Origin: Cladochytrium replicatum
Lineage: Eukaryota; Chytridiomycota; Chytridiomycetes; Cladochytriales; Cladochytriaceae
Assembly (NCBI GenBank): GCA_025526935.1
Contig: JAHLKD010000057.1
Coordinates: 186,001 to 250,000, forward strand
Direction: 5' to 3'
Length of the DNA: 64,000 bases
This document shows positions 21,228 through 34,502 of this stretch, in pieces; within the stretch, counting starts at the first letter, position 1, and the number at the start of each line of letters is the position of its first letter. A program made the translations under genes and the position numbers. Below the pieces are notes generated by a model. That model was not told where the DNA came from, ran no database searches, and worked only from the letters and a program-made list of their open reading frames with translations.

Positions 21228-24200
21228 ATGGACTTCAAGAGCTTTTTTGGCCACAAGGCCAAGAGCCCTCAGGAAATGGACATCAACGAGCTTAATGCAG
21301 CTTTTCTGGCGTTTTTGGTGAGACTCCTGCATCATCGATTTTGTCTGGTTTTAATCGATGTCTCGCTTGGCAGGATGATTGCAAACCCTCTCCAGAAACC
21401 CATGCGAAGCTGCTCGCACTTCCTCATGAAAAGAAGCGTGCGATGCTTGAATCGTACCAGAAAACCAGGGGAAACGAAAAGTATCATGGCCTAGCTTCGA
21501 CATCCAGTAGTGGAAGTTCCCCAAAGGATAAGCACGCCAAAAGGGAAGGAATTACTTCTGCTCTTGGAATGGGAATGGTTGGTCGGAGGATATCCCACAA
21601 GAGCAATCGAATGTCGACGAGCAGCTCGAACGGGAGCTTAACTTCATCAACACCGGAATTCATGGTTTCAGAGCCGATACTGAACCCTCCAGTCACAATC
21701 AACTATTCTCCTGAAGCCATACGTGACTTGAATAAAAAGCTGACTGGAATGATGGTACGTATTCATGGTTCCGAAGTGTTTGGTTAATGAATTTTCGCCA
21801 GGTGGATCTGGGACTGCCACCGAAGGTTCAGGCTGATATTCTTAATTCCACCCCAGAGAACAAACAGAAAATGATTGACGAGTTTCAGAGGCAATTAAAG
21901 GGTGGTGTGATAAAGGCGAACCCACCTCCAAGGGGTCGAAGCCCGGTACCCGGATCTATTGCACACAACACCAGCCCGTTGATGCCCCCCCTGTCACCGC
22001 CAAAGCGAGATGCATCTCTCGATCCTGATAACAAAATTAGACCCCGGTCTTCTTCATACTTCGACCCAACTCTGATACCCTTAACTCGAACACCAACAGC
22101 ATCGTCCCTGGAATCAATTGACTCAATTTCACCTCCAAGCTCTCCTGTCATACTGCGACCTGAGAGCATCACTGATCTCTTTGGACACGAGCTCCAACGA
22201 CAATTCGAATACGTCTTGGTATGACGGGTGTTTTTTGGTGCATATGTCTTAAATTCTAATCATTTCGTTAAAAAAGAATGAGCTTCATCTGAAGGAAGGT
22301 CCGCGCAACAACATTATGAGGACATCTGATGAAACGAAGAAACGCGAAATCGTCCGTCTCTTCTGGGACAGGCAGGCACAGTTGCAAGCCCAACCTGTTG
22401 TACAAATGCGTATTTCTCATCCTCCTGCTCCGCCGGCACCTTATCCAGCACCAAATCCGGCGGTTGGCTTTTCTCAAACGAAGCGTCTTGGAACACTCTA
22501 TCGACCCAGTATGATTCCACCATCTCCCCTGGCTCAACCCCCAACTGTGAAATTCCCTGAACCGTCCAGTTTTTTCGCATCCTCCACAACTCCACACTAT
22601 ACAAATGTTCCACGTTTCCAACCTGGTACAGCACCGCCGCCACCTTTCAGCCTGATGCCAGTTCCCGAGAATTTCGCTGTTACGAACTCCGGACCGCCGC
22701 CGCACTTCCCACCTCGCAAAAACTTTAATCCTCCAGCTGATTTTATGGGAACAAAGCCTCAGCGACCCCCTTCAATAGTTTCTACACCTCCAGTTGTTTC
22801 TCAGTACCCCGCATCGAAGACTCCGCCAACGGATGTTCCTCCTAATCCGTTTGTTGAGGCACCTGCAAACGAATCAATGCCTGACGAACCACCGGCAGTG
22901 GTTGCCCCTGAACCTGAAGCTCCGCCTAAAATTGAGTCTATGGGCACATTCGAAATGACTCCAGCGCTATTTATTAACCAAATGACGAATCGGTGTGTAC
23001 CCTTATTTAAACACTTGGAAATGCGTTACTGAGTTATCTGATTTAAGAAACACCCCGTTGAAGACGCTGTTCCGTCAGTTGACTGGTCTTCGAATTCAGC
23101 TTTCTTTTGCAGCACCAGAATGGATTGAGATTTTTTTGGCGACAACTACCGATGCACCAACACAGCTTGCAAAGCCTATCAGGGGTATTCAGTGCATGCA
23201 AGTGCCCCTTGAACGGTGTAGGCAGGCAAAGATGGACCGTGATCGTGTTCACATCCAGCGGGAGCGAGATGCTTTGATAAAATCTGGTGTGATATCAGCT
23301 GGCGATGGAACCAGCGGAGCGGAACTTGTTGATACAGGCGGGGCTCCTATTGCGGGAAGATATGCCGACGATGTGCTTGAGGACGAGCTATTGTCGGAAG
23401 TGATGCAATGCATCACAAACGTCACAAATCTTGACAGCGGACGCAACGATGTAGTAGCATCCCCGGAGATGATCGATCAGATCTGCTTTGCTCTCGCAAT
23501 TGATCGAAGTTCGGCGATTGCTGGTGGTGGTTTGTTGAGCTTAATGACCGAAAATGAACCGGGAAACAAATCAAGTGCAGCAGCAGTGAAAGAATCCGAT
23601 GGTCAAGAGAATGAGGAAGAAGGCGAGACAGAAGAGGAGGCCTTAGAAGACGATATGGAAATGATCAGGAAGCGTCAACAGGCTAACTTGGAGCTTCGAG
23701 CACTTGTGTTGGAATTACTTGGACCCATTTGTTTAGTTTCACAAGAAGGACACAGGTACGAGAACAGCACAACGATTTTTTTGCCAGAAAGGCTGATATG
23801 TTTGAAAGTTTGGTTTTGACTGGGCTCGCGAAGTTAGCTAAACTCCAAGCTGAACCAGCTCCGATGCAATATTTAGTTTCTTCTCTATTGGATCCGTACG
23901 CTCCCCACTCCATGGGATCATATGACGATTTCGCTGCTCAGTTCTCTGCCGCAAAGCTTCGAGCACTAAAACGAAAGAAGCAACATGAACGTCGGAGGCG
24001 CTACCTACGAAGGAAACGTCGCTTGGAGCGTCAAGCGCGACGCGAATCAGCGGCCGCGCGTGGTCGTCTTCCAACCTCAGATGACGATGATTATGACGAG
24101 GATGAGGAAGAGGGTGATGTTTACGAGGAAGAAGAGATTTTAAGCGATGTGGATAGTGCTTATGGAGGAACGGAGGACGACGATGAAGACTATGATGAAG

Positions 24201-27200
24201 CGCTGGATGAGGAGGCCGCTGAGCGGGAAGATCGAGAGTGGGAGTATCGGGAGTCAGTGCTTGTTTTCGTCAACGGGCTTATTTCGGTCAACGATAACAT
24301 TGAAGAACGATTGCGTATTCGCCGATCATTCGAACAGCTGGGCTTCAGAAAGGTGGCAGCGGTAAGTGGGCCGATACGTTGCTCTGATAATCGCTCACTG
24401 CGATTCAGATTTTGCGCACCATGGAGCCATCCGAAGCGGTTGAAACTCAGCTCAACGTATTTGAAGAAGATCGATCAGGTGATATTGAGGAGCTAGAAAG
24501 ACTGCACAGGGAGAAGAATGCCTTACTTGGGTGAGTCCAGTTAGATAACATAAATGTTCTTTTGTTAAATGTTCTGTTAGTGACCCAATCGACACTATCA
24601 AACAAACCGTTGAGCGAATTAAGAATCTGCCTCGTTCTGAACGGACTCTCAATCTTCTCTATTCCACACTTGCTTACGTCAGTACAATTGTTGGCGCAAC
24701 TTTAGAGAACAAAAGGCCAAAAACAGACCAAGGCGACGGCCCCTCATCTCCAATTCTTGCTGCAGAGGTGGATGCTGCGAACGAGACGATTGGGGATGCG
24801 ATCGCTGAGTCTTTGTCGTTGGTGAAAGCGAGCACTGCAACCATAGCTGGCGCCGTTGTTGCTTGGGAGGAAAGCTTCTCCCGCGTGGAAGACCAGAAAA
24901 GCAAAGAGAAGGCGAAGGAGAATAATCGTAAGGAACGGTTCCAGTCTCTTGCCACTGATATAGTCAGGGCACTCGGTATCGTTTCTTCTGTTGACTTCGC
25001 CATGAGCGAGTTGAATGATCAAAATGTCAACTCTGGAGCGGGCGGTGGCAACTTGATTGCCCTTCGACAACAAGTCTTAGACTTGCGGCAAATGGTCTAT
25101 TCTATTTAAATAATGATGTCTCTCACTGATTGAATTTCTATTAGAACGAAAAAGCCGTTGCAGATGCACAGAAGTATCAGAAAGAAGTGGAAAGCTTGAA
25201 GGCTGCTTTGCTAAGAGCGCAAAGGGGGATATCAAATCCGGAGGTTGTTGCGCAGACGTATGAACAAAGAGGAACAGTCGACCTGGGTAAGCCGCTGGCC
25301 GAAACAGACGGTGACGATCCAGTGCCTCCCCCTACGTCTAGCCGTCTTTACGATGAAGTTCAAAAACTTCAGGCTTTGGTTAAAAACTTGCGCAAGGTGA
25401 AAGAAACAGAAGCGGACACGGCAACACGTGCAGAGCGCATTCAGAACGAAGATCTTCAACGCATTGAACGTCTGCTAAGAAAGATTCAATCTGGTGGACC
25501 TCCCGAAGAGGATGTTAGTGAAGCCTCTTCAACAAGTGGGGCACCAATTCCTCCTCCTCCGTCTCATAATTCTGGTGCACCACTTCCACCTCCACCTCCG
25601 GGACCACCTCCGACACCTTCAGGTGGATCTATTCCCGCCCTTCCTGCAGCTCTCCCGAAGCTGAACATGCCAAAGGCAGTAAAGGCAATGAAGCCACTGC
25701 AATGGAACAAAGTCAAAGACAATCTTGTTCCAAATTCAATATGGAAGGATCTCGCCGCGGAGACTTACAACGAATCGGATGGCGATCCAAGCTCCCTTGG
25801 ACTAAATGTTAAGATGATCACAGAGATGTTCGGCAAAGATGGTAAGATGCTTTGGTCGTCACATACTCTGTGCTGAACTGTCGGGCCAGAAACAAAAATT
25901 AAAGCTGCAGCGACAAGCCCTGTTCCGGCTAAGAAGATTAAAAAATCTTTGCTTGAGCCAAAGAGAGCAAAAGCAATTGGTAGGTTCATTTCTTAATAAG
26001 CGTTTGAAATATTGCTGATCTATGAACAGCGATTATGCTTGCCGTATTGAAGCACCAAATTGGCTTGGATACCTTGCGCGACGAGATATTGGGAGCTGAG
26101 TTGACTTTAATTAATGAGGAGCAGTTGCGCATGCTCCAAATGAACGCCCCGAACAAGTTTGAGGTATGTCTCCCAGATGATCTATTTGTTCACTGACGGA
26201 GTATTATGTGAATCCAGGTAGAACAAGTTCTCAGTTTTGATGGCGAGATCTCTGAATTGGGAGAAGCGGAGCAATTTATCTATGCTATCGCAGATCTCAA
26301 GCGTTTACCGCAGCGTCTCACAGCGATGATGTTTAAGATGAGATTCATTCCCGAGATCGAGGAAATAACAACGGTATGACGTTGTTAATTTTTTGAAAAA
26401 GCTGAGATGCCCTATTGACCGATGATGTAGGATCTCGACAACGTGCTGAATGCATGCCAAGAAGTTCGTGATTCTCGACGCCTGCGGCGCGTCCTCCAGA
26501 AAGTTCTTGTGGTTGGAAATTACCTTAATGGATCGTCTTTCCGCGGAAATGCCTTCGGTTTCCAAATGGACGCACTTCTTAAGGTTTACATATAGATGGT
26601 GTGCAAATGCGTGAGCTAACTTTTCCAATATGGCTTTGTTATCAGCTGAAGGACGTAAAAACTAATGGACAGGATAAGCTGAACCCCACTCTGCTTCACT
26701 TTATCGTCCGTCAGATACAATTTGACGATCCAGACGCTTTAATTTTCTGGCGCGATATGCCGCACGTCGAGATAGCTTCGTCGGGTAGAAAATTCATCCG
26801 AAATTCTGTTGCTGGGTGCTAACGCGTCTTTCCAGTTATGTTCGGGAAAGTCAGCGGCTCCGTAGAAGCTCTTCGGCAAGGGTGGAGACAGATTGTGAAG
26901 GAGATCGAAGGGCTTGAACCTTTTGTGCACTTGCGGAATCCCAAAGATCGTTTCCTGGAGGTGATGAAGGTAGGTCACAGGCAGTGGCCAACGTGTTTTC
27001 TGACATGGATGCCGAAAGGACTTCATGCAAACGTCCGAGGCGCGATTGAAAGCCACCGAAGACAAATTGGCTTCAGCAGAAAAGTCCATAAATGATCTAC
27101 TTATGTTCTATGGCGAAACGGATGACAAGACACCGCAGCAATTTTTCTCCATTATTACCAACTTCAGCAAAGCATTTGATGTACGCATTTTGATTCCACT

Positions 27201-27774
27201 TTGTCAGCAGCATACTGAACTTATTTCGAAACAGAAAGCAAAAGAAGATAATCGGCTTGCTGACAGCCGATGGTACCACGAAGTCGTTAAAGCAAAACCG
27301 AGGCGAGCAGCAAAAGGCTTGAGCCTTATTGGAGAATCAAGAGGCTCTGCACCAAATATTGCTGTTACGCCATCAGGACCCGATGGAGGTGGGCTTACTG
27401 TGCCGGTTGATCCGACTACAATGGGTGTTAGCGCTTTACGATTCTTCGATCCAAAGGCAATGCTCAAGCCTGTTCCTGGCTCCGAGGCCTTTTCTCGTCG
27501 TCTGACAGTACGCGGATTCGCTGGACCAGGCAGGGTCGTGGATGGGCAACTTGGTGTGGCCATGCAAATGATGAGGAACGGAACCCTTCGTCTTCGAAGA
27601 TCTATGCTTTTCACAGATGCTCCCTCTATATTTGAAGGCCCACATGTTAGTTCAGTTGGCGGAGGACAAGCAGATGCCACAGATACCAACGCGCAAGCAG
27701 CTACAGGAGAGGCAGTTAGTGCTGTTTTGGACTCATACACGTATAGTGCTAGCGAGACCGAAACTGATGCCTAA
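21228..27774 (+). CDS. Diaphanous-type formin (GBD-FH3-FH1-FH2), 1908 residues
   Basis: Seventeen exons keep one frame: 21228..21317, 21374..21754, 21802..22218, 22277..22992, 23048..23755, 23788..24361, 24409..24530, 24581..25094, 25145..25841, 25890..25979, 26030..26163, 26218..26373, 26431..26583, 26646..26784, 26836..26969, 27019..27180 and 27235..27774. Formins nucleate and elongate unbranched actin filaments and are switched on by Rho GTPases. The N-terminal GBD/FH3-like region includes LPHEKKRAMLESYQKT and LPPKVQADIL; a Pro-rich stretch and very acidic and Arg-rich inserts follow (about residues 350-950). FH1 (about 1305-1340) has runs of up to six prolines. FH2 (about 1355-1720) has MKPLQWNKVKD, VLVVGNYLNGSSFRGNAFGF, LKDVKTNG and FYGE. 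The last exon could also be read through from 27180 without stop; the splice shown matches FH2 end spacing better. Confidence 0.9.
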
Positions 27775-27919
27775 CATTTCTTGCCGATCTCTCCGCTTTT
27801 TCCGCACTTTTGAATTTATATTACTCCGTGTTCTTCTGAGAATCGTTTACTGCAGTCATCTTCATGCATGTTTCCGTTGTTTGTTATAGAAGTTTTTGTT
27901 TGATACATCGCTTGCACAC

Positions 27920-28470
27920 TAGTTAGACAGTGGCAAATTTCAACACTTTGCAGTGTCTGTTGAATGATTGATTATTCACAAGGATCGGTGGGTTTTCGGG
28001 TCTTCCGGGTCGGGGTCGGGTCCATTGACACTTTCCAAGATGCCAATCGAGGTTTTGTAACAAACTTTTTCTATCCACAGCCGACCTCCAGAGCTGCACT
28101 TTCTGTTCATGCGGACACTTTCCAAGAAGACACAATCGAGATTTTGTTTTACCTTCTTCTGGTTCCACTTAACACGCAAAACGGTCAGGGTCAGGGTCAG
28201 GTACGGGTTTCGATAACTGCAGGTCCGGCTTTGGCACTGCTACCCGCAGTGACCCGGCGGGTCCCTGGACATACACGACCCGACATTCAGGTTTTTTTCA
28301 GTCTGCCTCTCTAACCCGGACCCGACCTGGACCCACCGAACCTTAATTATTCATTGGCTTAATCGAGCTTAGAAGAAAGAAACAGAGAAGAATAGTTAGA
28401 CAGTGTCAACAATATGTTGTGACAGTGTCAAGAATATGTTGTGACAGTCTGTTAAATGATTATTGAGCAT
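27920..28470. mobile_element. GC-rich inverted-repeat element between direct repeats
   Basis: A core of about 360 bp (27982-28345) stands out by many GGGTC/CGGGT runs. Its ends match as imperfect inverted repeats: left TCGGTGGGTTTTCGGGTC; right, on the other strand, TCGGTGGGTCCAGGTCGGGT. Inside, GACACTTTCCAAGA occurs twice (about 28027 and 28112), each followed by an AATCGAG-like block and TTTTG, so there is an imperfect internal duplication with a period near 85 bp. Related direct repeats flank the core: both sides begin TAGTTAGACAGTG (27921 and 28394) and end with CTGTTRAATGATTR. No transposase ORF is present. It fits a small non-autonomous DNA transposon; the family is not known. Confidence 0.55.
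28408..28451. repeat. Two copies of a 22-bp tandem repeat
   Basis: The unit GTCAACAATATGTTGTGACA and its near copy GTCAAGAATATGTTGTGACA lie next to each other in the right flank of the GC-rich element. Each unit is itself nearly palindromic. Confidence 0.6.
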
Positions 28471-28616
28471 TATTCTTCAAAATTGGTTTAAGAGCCGAGA
28501 AGAAGAGTTTTTTTTGAGAGAACCAACATGAAACAAAAGCATGCTGCAACACACATGCACTAATCAACTAAGTTAAGAATCATTGAATATAAAGAAAAAG
28601 CACAAAATATACATTG

Positions 28617-31600
28617 CTATAATTCATCGTCAACACTATTTGTGTGCCGCCCAATTGGTTCTTTGTTCTCTCTTTTTGTTTGGTGCCTTTCTGTGGTAAG
28701 CCTATTGTTTTGAAGATTTGACAAGATTGCTTGCTCAATAGATGGTGGGAATACTCTCTCAACATCATCGAGACTTATGAATTTTGAGAGAGTGGTTAAC
28801 TATTTTGTCCCATGTCACTCCACTAACTTCGAAGTGCTTTATGCTGGATCCTTACCTTTCTCAGGACCAAAAGGGCAGTCTCCAGTTGTTTACTCCCTAA
28901 AATATCTTTCTGACTAACATTCTCATTGAATAAAGCAATTGTAGCTATCATCTATATCAGGTGTTAATTTTTAGTTGTGAATAGCATGATGTTCTTTAAT
29001 ACATTGAGAAAGTCCAAATGAACTTTAGAAATAAATGTTGTTGGATCAATCTGAGCAGTGTTAAAACCTAACATGTCATATGTTACAGCAATTAGATAAG
29101 TTGTAAGTGTTTCAAATGACTGGGCAATGAGACTAGCATTGTATCTTGTGTCTTCGATGGCTGATCAATGTATTGACATTCTCATTAATCACTACATACC
29201 ATCAAAAGTCAATGTTTCTTCTCGTTGTACAACACAAATCATGGCATATATAAATGGAAGTATAGACCAGGTGTGCAGATCTGTTACTGGAGCACCTGCT
29301 TTGATTTAATCAAGCTCACAAAATGAAATCTCCAAACTACTCACCGATGATTTGGCGAAACTCATTGAACATACAGATATCAAAGCTATTCACATTTTCA
29401 AACATATTAAGAACTTCTTCCTAAAGACAAATGAGGCAAATTAGTTATGGACATTAGTGATACTGTACATTCTTAATGGATTGTTTCAAATATTCCTCAA
29501 ATCTAGTTTGGAAAAAATTTGTCTGGCAAATGATTAAGCTCACGTATCCCCTTTTTTTGCTTTGTTTTAGGTGTACCGTCAATGTGCTCGACAAGAGATC
29601 ACGGAAATTGATAATAGCTCCAGAAGAGATTATTAACAGCCTTATATCCTTCAGAAGGTCTATTCCTAAAAGTAAGTTTCTCAAGTTGTTTTGCAATAAG
29701 CTGCGTACTCTTATTTTTTTTAAGTATTTCAAAAAATTTTCCACTAGTTTGATTTATTTGTAAGCTTTCCCAAGTCTGTTTATTGCCAGTGATCATTTCT
29801 TTCAGCTTGGAGACTGAACATGCCACTTCTTGAGCTAATTTAACATTGAGATGAGAGATTCCTGATTGGCCAAGCACTCTGCCAAGGTTCTTTAACTCTA
29901 ACGTCGTAATTAATTACATCTAATCCATTTATCAGAAGAAATGTATACCTGTGTGACACATGAATTTTTCAGTAGGTCTCATTGATAAATAGTTTTCGAA
30001 TGGAGAGTTTGCCAAATAGTAATATGTCATTTCAGTTGTTGTTTTTGGAGAGAGAAGTTTCGAATAGCTTCAGAAATTTATATTCAATTTGCATCAGTGT
30101 TGAGTCTCACAAGTAGTCTCACAAGTTTACACAGTTTGCCAGAAAGACTCTTTCTATCTTCTGCGAGTTTCTAGTGTCAACTTTAAGGTAGCTAAAAATG
30201 CGAAAGATTAGAACCATCAATATGAGAGAATTTCTTGCAATACATTTTCTCACTCATACTCTCATTAGTTGCACTTTTGAATACTTCAAAATACAAGCCT
30301 ATGAAAAAGTAGAATAAAGTACTTCATTATTACTCAATTCTTTATCTTACTAAAATAGTCCAGTCTGAGCACACTTCTTGCATACAGATCAAGATCATAT
30401 GATGAAAGACTTGGTTGCTTAAACTCAATATTTTTTGGAAGATCAATGGGCAAGCCAGTTACTTTACTCGTGAAAGAAAGCTTATTGAAATAGTCAAAGA
30501 ATTGCCCTTGGAAAGAGGCATCAAATATTGCTTTGATTCCGATATTTGCTCCAAACGAAGTGCTTTGACAAGCAATGTCAAGAGATACTAAAATATTTTT
30601 AAGCAACATTCGTTTCCTATGACGTGAAAATGAGACTCAATGCAAATGACAGACAAATCTGAAGTGAATTGCCTTTGCAGACTGTTCATTATTGCTCCCT
30701 TTGTTTCAGTCCGTTCAACTGCAGACTTCAAGAAAGTCCCTTTAATCCGAGATGGTGACTTTGCCTTATCCTTTGAAAAATTTCGAATTTTTTCCTTCTC
30801 TGTGCTCTGTAGATTATACAAATTAATTTATTTGGCAACAAAGTGAACTCAGCTCAAGTACCTTGGTCACTATTTCGAAGAATTCTTGTGAAACTTCTTG
30901 TAATACTTGTCTTTCAATATGTAAAAGAACAGTGATTATGTCTCTGGTGAGACTGAAAACATTGAAACATATGAGATCGTTCTGTAAAGTATTAATCAGT
31001 CAAAATATCCCCAGTTTGCATTGTTAAAGTTACTTCATCTTCCCAGAGATTATTACTGCTTCGTGCAGTATCATTCAGGAGATAGCAAAGAGTCTTGCCA
31101 ACAAATCGTAGTTGAACTGATTCAGACGTAATTGATAGTTGCAGATGTTCAATTACAACAGACTGATACCAATAAATATCCCTAACGCAAGAGACTTCTT
31201 GTATCACATTATCAAATTGATCTATCAATCTAATCATATCAGTAACAAATTTTTCACTACATTGCAGTGTATACTTTGTATCATAACACTGTTGTTCTAA
31301 GTGGCTAATTATTTCATTTGCTTCAGATGTTATATTAGGACGGGACAATATTGTTGCAAGATGCAGCCTAGCACAATTAAGTCTGAAGCACTAGGAGTGT
31401 CTTATTTAGTCTTGACGGAGCTCCAGCCATTTGTTGGAATACCTCTAAAGAAACATCACTATGGTGGGGAAGAGCAAAAATCTGAGCTGAGTCTACTATT
31501 GCTTGAAGCAATCCACAATAGTTGTACTGATCTTCAATTACTGAAGAGCTTGGCAGATTACTGTTCAAACTCTTTCTTCTTGAATTTTGAAGTGATATAT

Positions 31601-33640
31601 CTAACTGGTTCAACAATAAAGGTAACAGTTTTTCTAAAGAATCACTGAACTGTTGTTTTTTTATTGCTATTATCACTTGTAACCAAAGTTTGAGAAGTGT
31701 TAACACTGAGAATGTATTGAATACCTGTTTTGAACTCATTCAATTTGTTTGCTAGGTCCTTCATGAGACATATTAGCTCAAATATGGCAATGTCCATCTT
31801 TTGAGGATTTTTTAATCTTGTCTTTAGCCGAGAAGATTTTGTTTTTTGTGGTGATGAATCAGTGTCATGATTGCAGAAGTACCAGATGATTTCATCTCTG
31901 GCAATTGAAATAGCTGCAAGCAGAACCTGGCCCGATTCTTCAATCATTCATTTTAAATTACAAGCTAAAAACATACTGTTTGATTGAAAGTTGAATTTAA
32001 ATCAAATTCTTCGACAGAAAGCAAACTCCGCAAAGAATGCTTGAGATAATCTCTTCTCTCTTTGTGAAGTTGAACAACAGAACCCGAATGATTTTCTCTA
32101 ACATTATGCAATAATAGACACTGTTGATCAACGAGGTACCAATATTCAAGACAACTTACAGTTTCAGTTTTTGTAATCTGACATTTGATTTTGATAGGAA
32201 TTCATGCTCAGTAATTAAATTCCAGCACTTGCAAAAGATCCTTAAATATTGCAAATAGTAACCATTGTTATTGCAACATCATACCTCATCTCTAAATTGG
32301 GGAATAACAACCCCAGAAACAGATATGCTCATTTTCATAAGTTCAATAAGCTTGGGATTATCTCCTCCCAGACAACAAATTGTCCCAATTGAGATTAATT
32401 GGGCATGCTTTAACCCGTTTGCAAGAGTATCTAGTATCTGCAAGAATGTGAAAAAAAATTGAGATACAGAGTCTGTTCAAGTAACCTGCTGGTTTGATTG
32501 TGATCCATTCAAACTCAGTATTGCTTGATTTCTTCCAAAGTCAGCAGTAAAATTTACATTTTGTTCAAGCCCACTTTTCAATGCCAATATTAATGATGAT
32601 ATAACTGGGACTGCAGGAAAAAGCATTCTCTGAATATCCTGCCACGGGTGCTCGTATGTAAGAAACAGTTGACTAATACTAATATATCTACTTTAAGCAT
32701 CAAGTGAGGACTGTAAGTTTACTGATTACCAATCTAAACTCTCTCTAACAGATGCTCCACGTGTCATCAAGATTGCTCTTGAATAGGCAGTAGCTAATGA
32801 TTTCCATTCTGAAAAGTTATTTATGGTGAAGTGAATCACTGTCGCGAAGTTCACAACATTCTCCAACAAAAGCAGCCCCAACTCTTTATCAGTCTCAATC
32901 TAATAAATAAAATGAAAATGTGCAAAAATGGTTAGTTAAATCATAGTTACACTGAATTCTGGAAGCATTATAACTTGGAGGATGTGTGAAGCTGTAGATT
33001 CACAGTACTCTGCAGTTGCAAACAACAATTCATAGAATGGTTGGAGCTCGCATGCTATGTCGTGAGCTTGTGCAAGAAACACACTGGAGCCATTCACCTG
33101 GATACGACCGTTAGAAAAGCTTTTCAGCAATAAGAAATAGAATAAGATTACTTTCATGAAATCTACACCTCCATCGCCTGGGAATTTCTTTTCTAGATAT
33201 TTAAAGATTTGTGTAAAAGAAGGATCAGATATATAGCGAAGCGCTTTTCTTTTACAAGGCATCCCCTTGAAAGATGATGTATTTGATTTGATGGATGAGA
33301 ATAGTTCTTGGGCACTTTGTCCAAGTTGCCAGTCAATCTCTGTTTTTCCTCCAAAAATTTTCAAAACAGATTCATTGTAGGTGAACTCGTATTCGCTGGC
33401 CATTGACCTATGCAGAGGGCATCCACAAGGGTCCTTCGGCCCATCAGTCTGCTGAGGTGGGTCATTTTCTGGTGTGTAAAAATATGGCGCTGTCGGCTCT
33501 AAAACTTGTTTTGCTGCGTAAAGCGCAGGAAGAAGCTCCTTCGCGTACTCCTGCAGGATGATTGCGTGATCCGCCCATTTGTGAATATCTTGACTTTGTG
33601 CCATGAGCGTGTGTCTTGCCAACTTGACAGCGCGCCGCAA
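28617..33640 (-). CDS. NCKAP1: NCKAP1/HEM, SCAR/WAVE complex subunit
   Basis: A long, strongly AT-rich gene of many exons. NCKAP1 (Nap1/HEM) pairs with CYFIP in the WAVE regulatory complex, which links Rac to Arp2/3 and pseudopod actin. Segments match the animal protein in order. Near 33190, YISDPSFTQIFKYLEKKFPG corresponds to the N-terminal ..YLIDKNLESAVKFIVRKFP. Near 32060, QLHKERRDYLKHSLRSLLS corresponds to ..MHRERRKFLRSALKEL. Near 31920, AISIARDEIIWYFCNHD corresponds to ..SFARDEIIWLLRHAD, and is followed by IFELICLMKDL. Near 28760, ISLDDVERVFPPSIEQAILS sits in the place of the C-terminal ..PFLTMDLLESCFPYVLLRN. Stop TAG at 28617. Exon limits in 29.3-32.7 kb were not all resolved. The start is either Met at 33403 or further upstream, since the same frame stays open to 33640 with protein-like sequence. 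Confidence 0.75.
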
Positions 33641-34270
33641 AGCCTCATTGCCCTTTCCCGCCGCAGATTTGGGGCATTAGTTGCGGGGCTGGATCTCGGA
33701 GTGACCGAAGGGAAATGAGAGACTGATATCCGCTTTGTTGCAGCGTTCTGCCAATGTGATGGATTCTGCGCAGACCAGAAGTGGTTCGAAAACCCCGCAA
33801 ACGCAGCACACTTTGAACCTTTCAATAGAACAACCCGCTATTACCAATGGAGTCCATTCGGGATGAGCCCAGACGATTGCCTTCCCAAGACAGATTAGTA
33901 CACCCTCATACAGTTCGCTTTCAAATTTCCCCGTATCCTTCAAACAAGTTGTACGTATGCTAATGTGGCAAGTAAACCACATCAACCAAGTGACTGTAAA
34001 TAATTGGAAAGAACATGATGAGGTGATTGGAGTTCCGATCCGCTTCGTTTACAAGACGATCCACCGCCGGAGCAAGCAATTTGGGGTAAATCGTACTCCG
34101 TAACTAATGGTTGAGCCGGCCTATTCTTGCGCTCTTGCATTGAGCAATGGTTCACTCTGATGAACAGGGAACCTGCAAATAGAATAATTAATTGCAAATA
34201 GAAGAACTGCTTGAAGATTAAGGTAGAAACGATATTTGAGATTGAGCCGGATCGAAGAATTCTCAATGAG
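33404..34270 (-). CDS. Unidentified coding segments upstream of NCKAP1
   Basis: Minus-strand pieces here look coding but were not named: LRSTIYPKLLAPAVDRLVNE (about 34110-34050), ESELYEGVLICLGKAIVWAH (about 33920-33860), and ARHTLMAQSQDIHKWADHAI with ILQEYAKELLPALYAAKQVL (about 33620-33490). The last piece is in one open frame with the NCKAP1 N-terminus. They may be 5' exons of NCKAP1, giving it a novel N-terminal domain, or a separate short gene whose stop or splice I missed. Confidence 0.35.
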
Positions 34271-34502
34271 CTAAGAATGGAATTTGCACCCTAAAACAAA
34301 ATATATGCGTCGATCACGAGCAAGTACATTTCACATCCTGGTATCACATATAAGGATCATATATTGCAGCGAATATTCCACTGCATAAGGGTTTCAGCAG
34401 AAAAGCACCGGGTAGTTATCGAAAAGCAGGTACATAGTCTCAAACACTGAGGACTTGAACGAACTTGATTATTTCACCAGCAAAACGCAAAACAACAGAA
34501 AA

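Noticed and set aside
25232-27740. Minus-strand ORFs across the formin exons
   Set aside because: All are antisense shadows of FH1/FH2 codons, without independent support.
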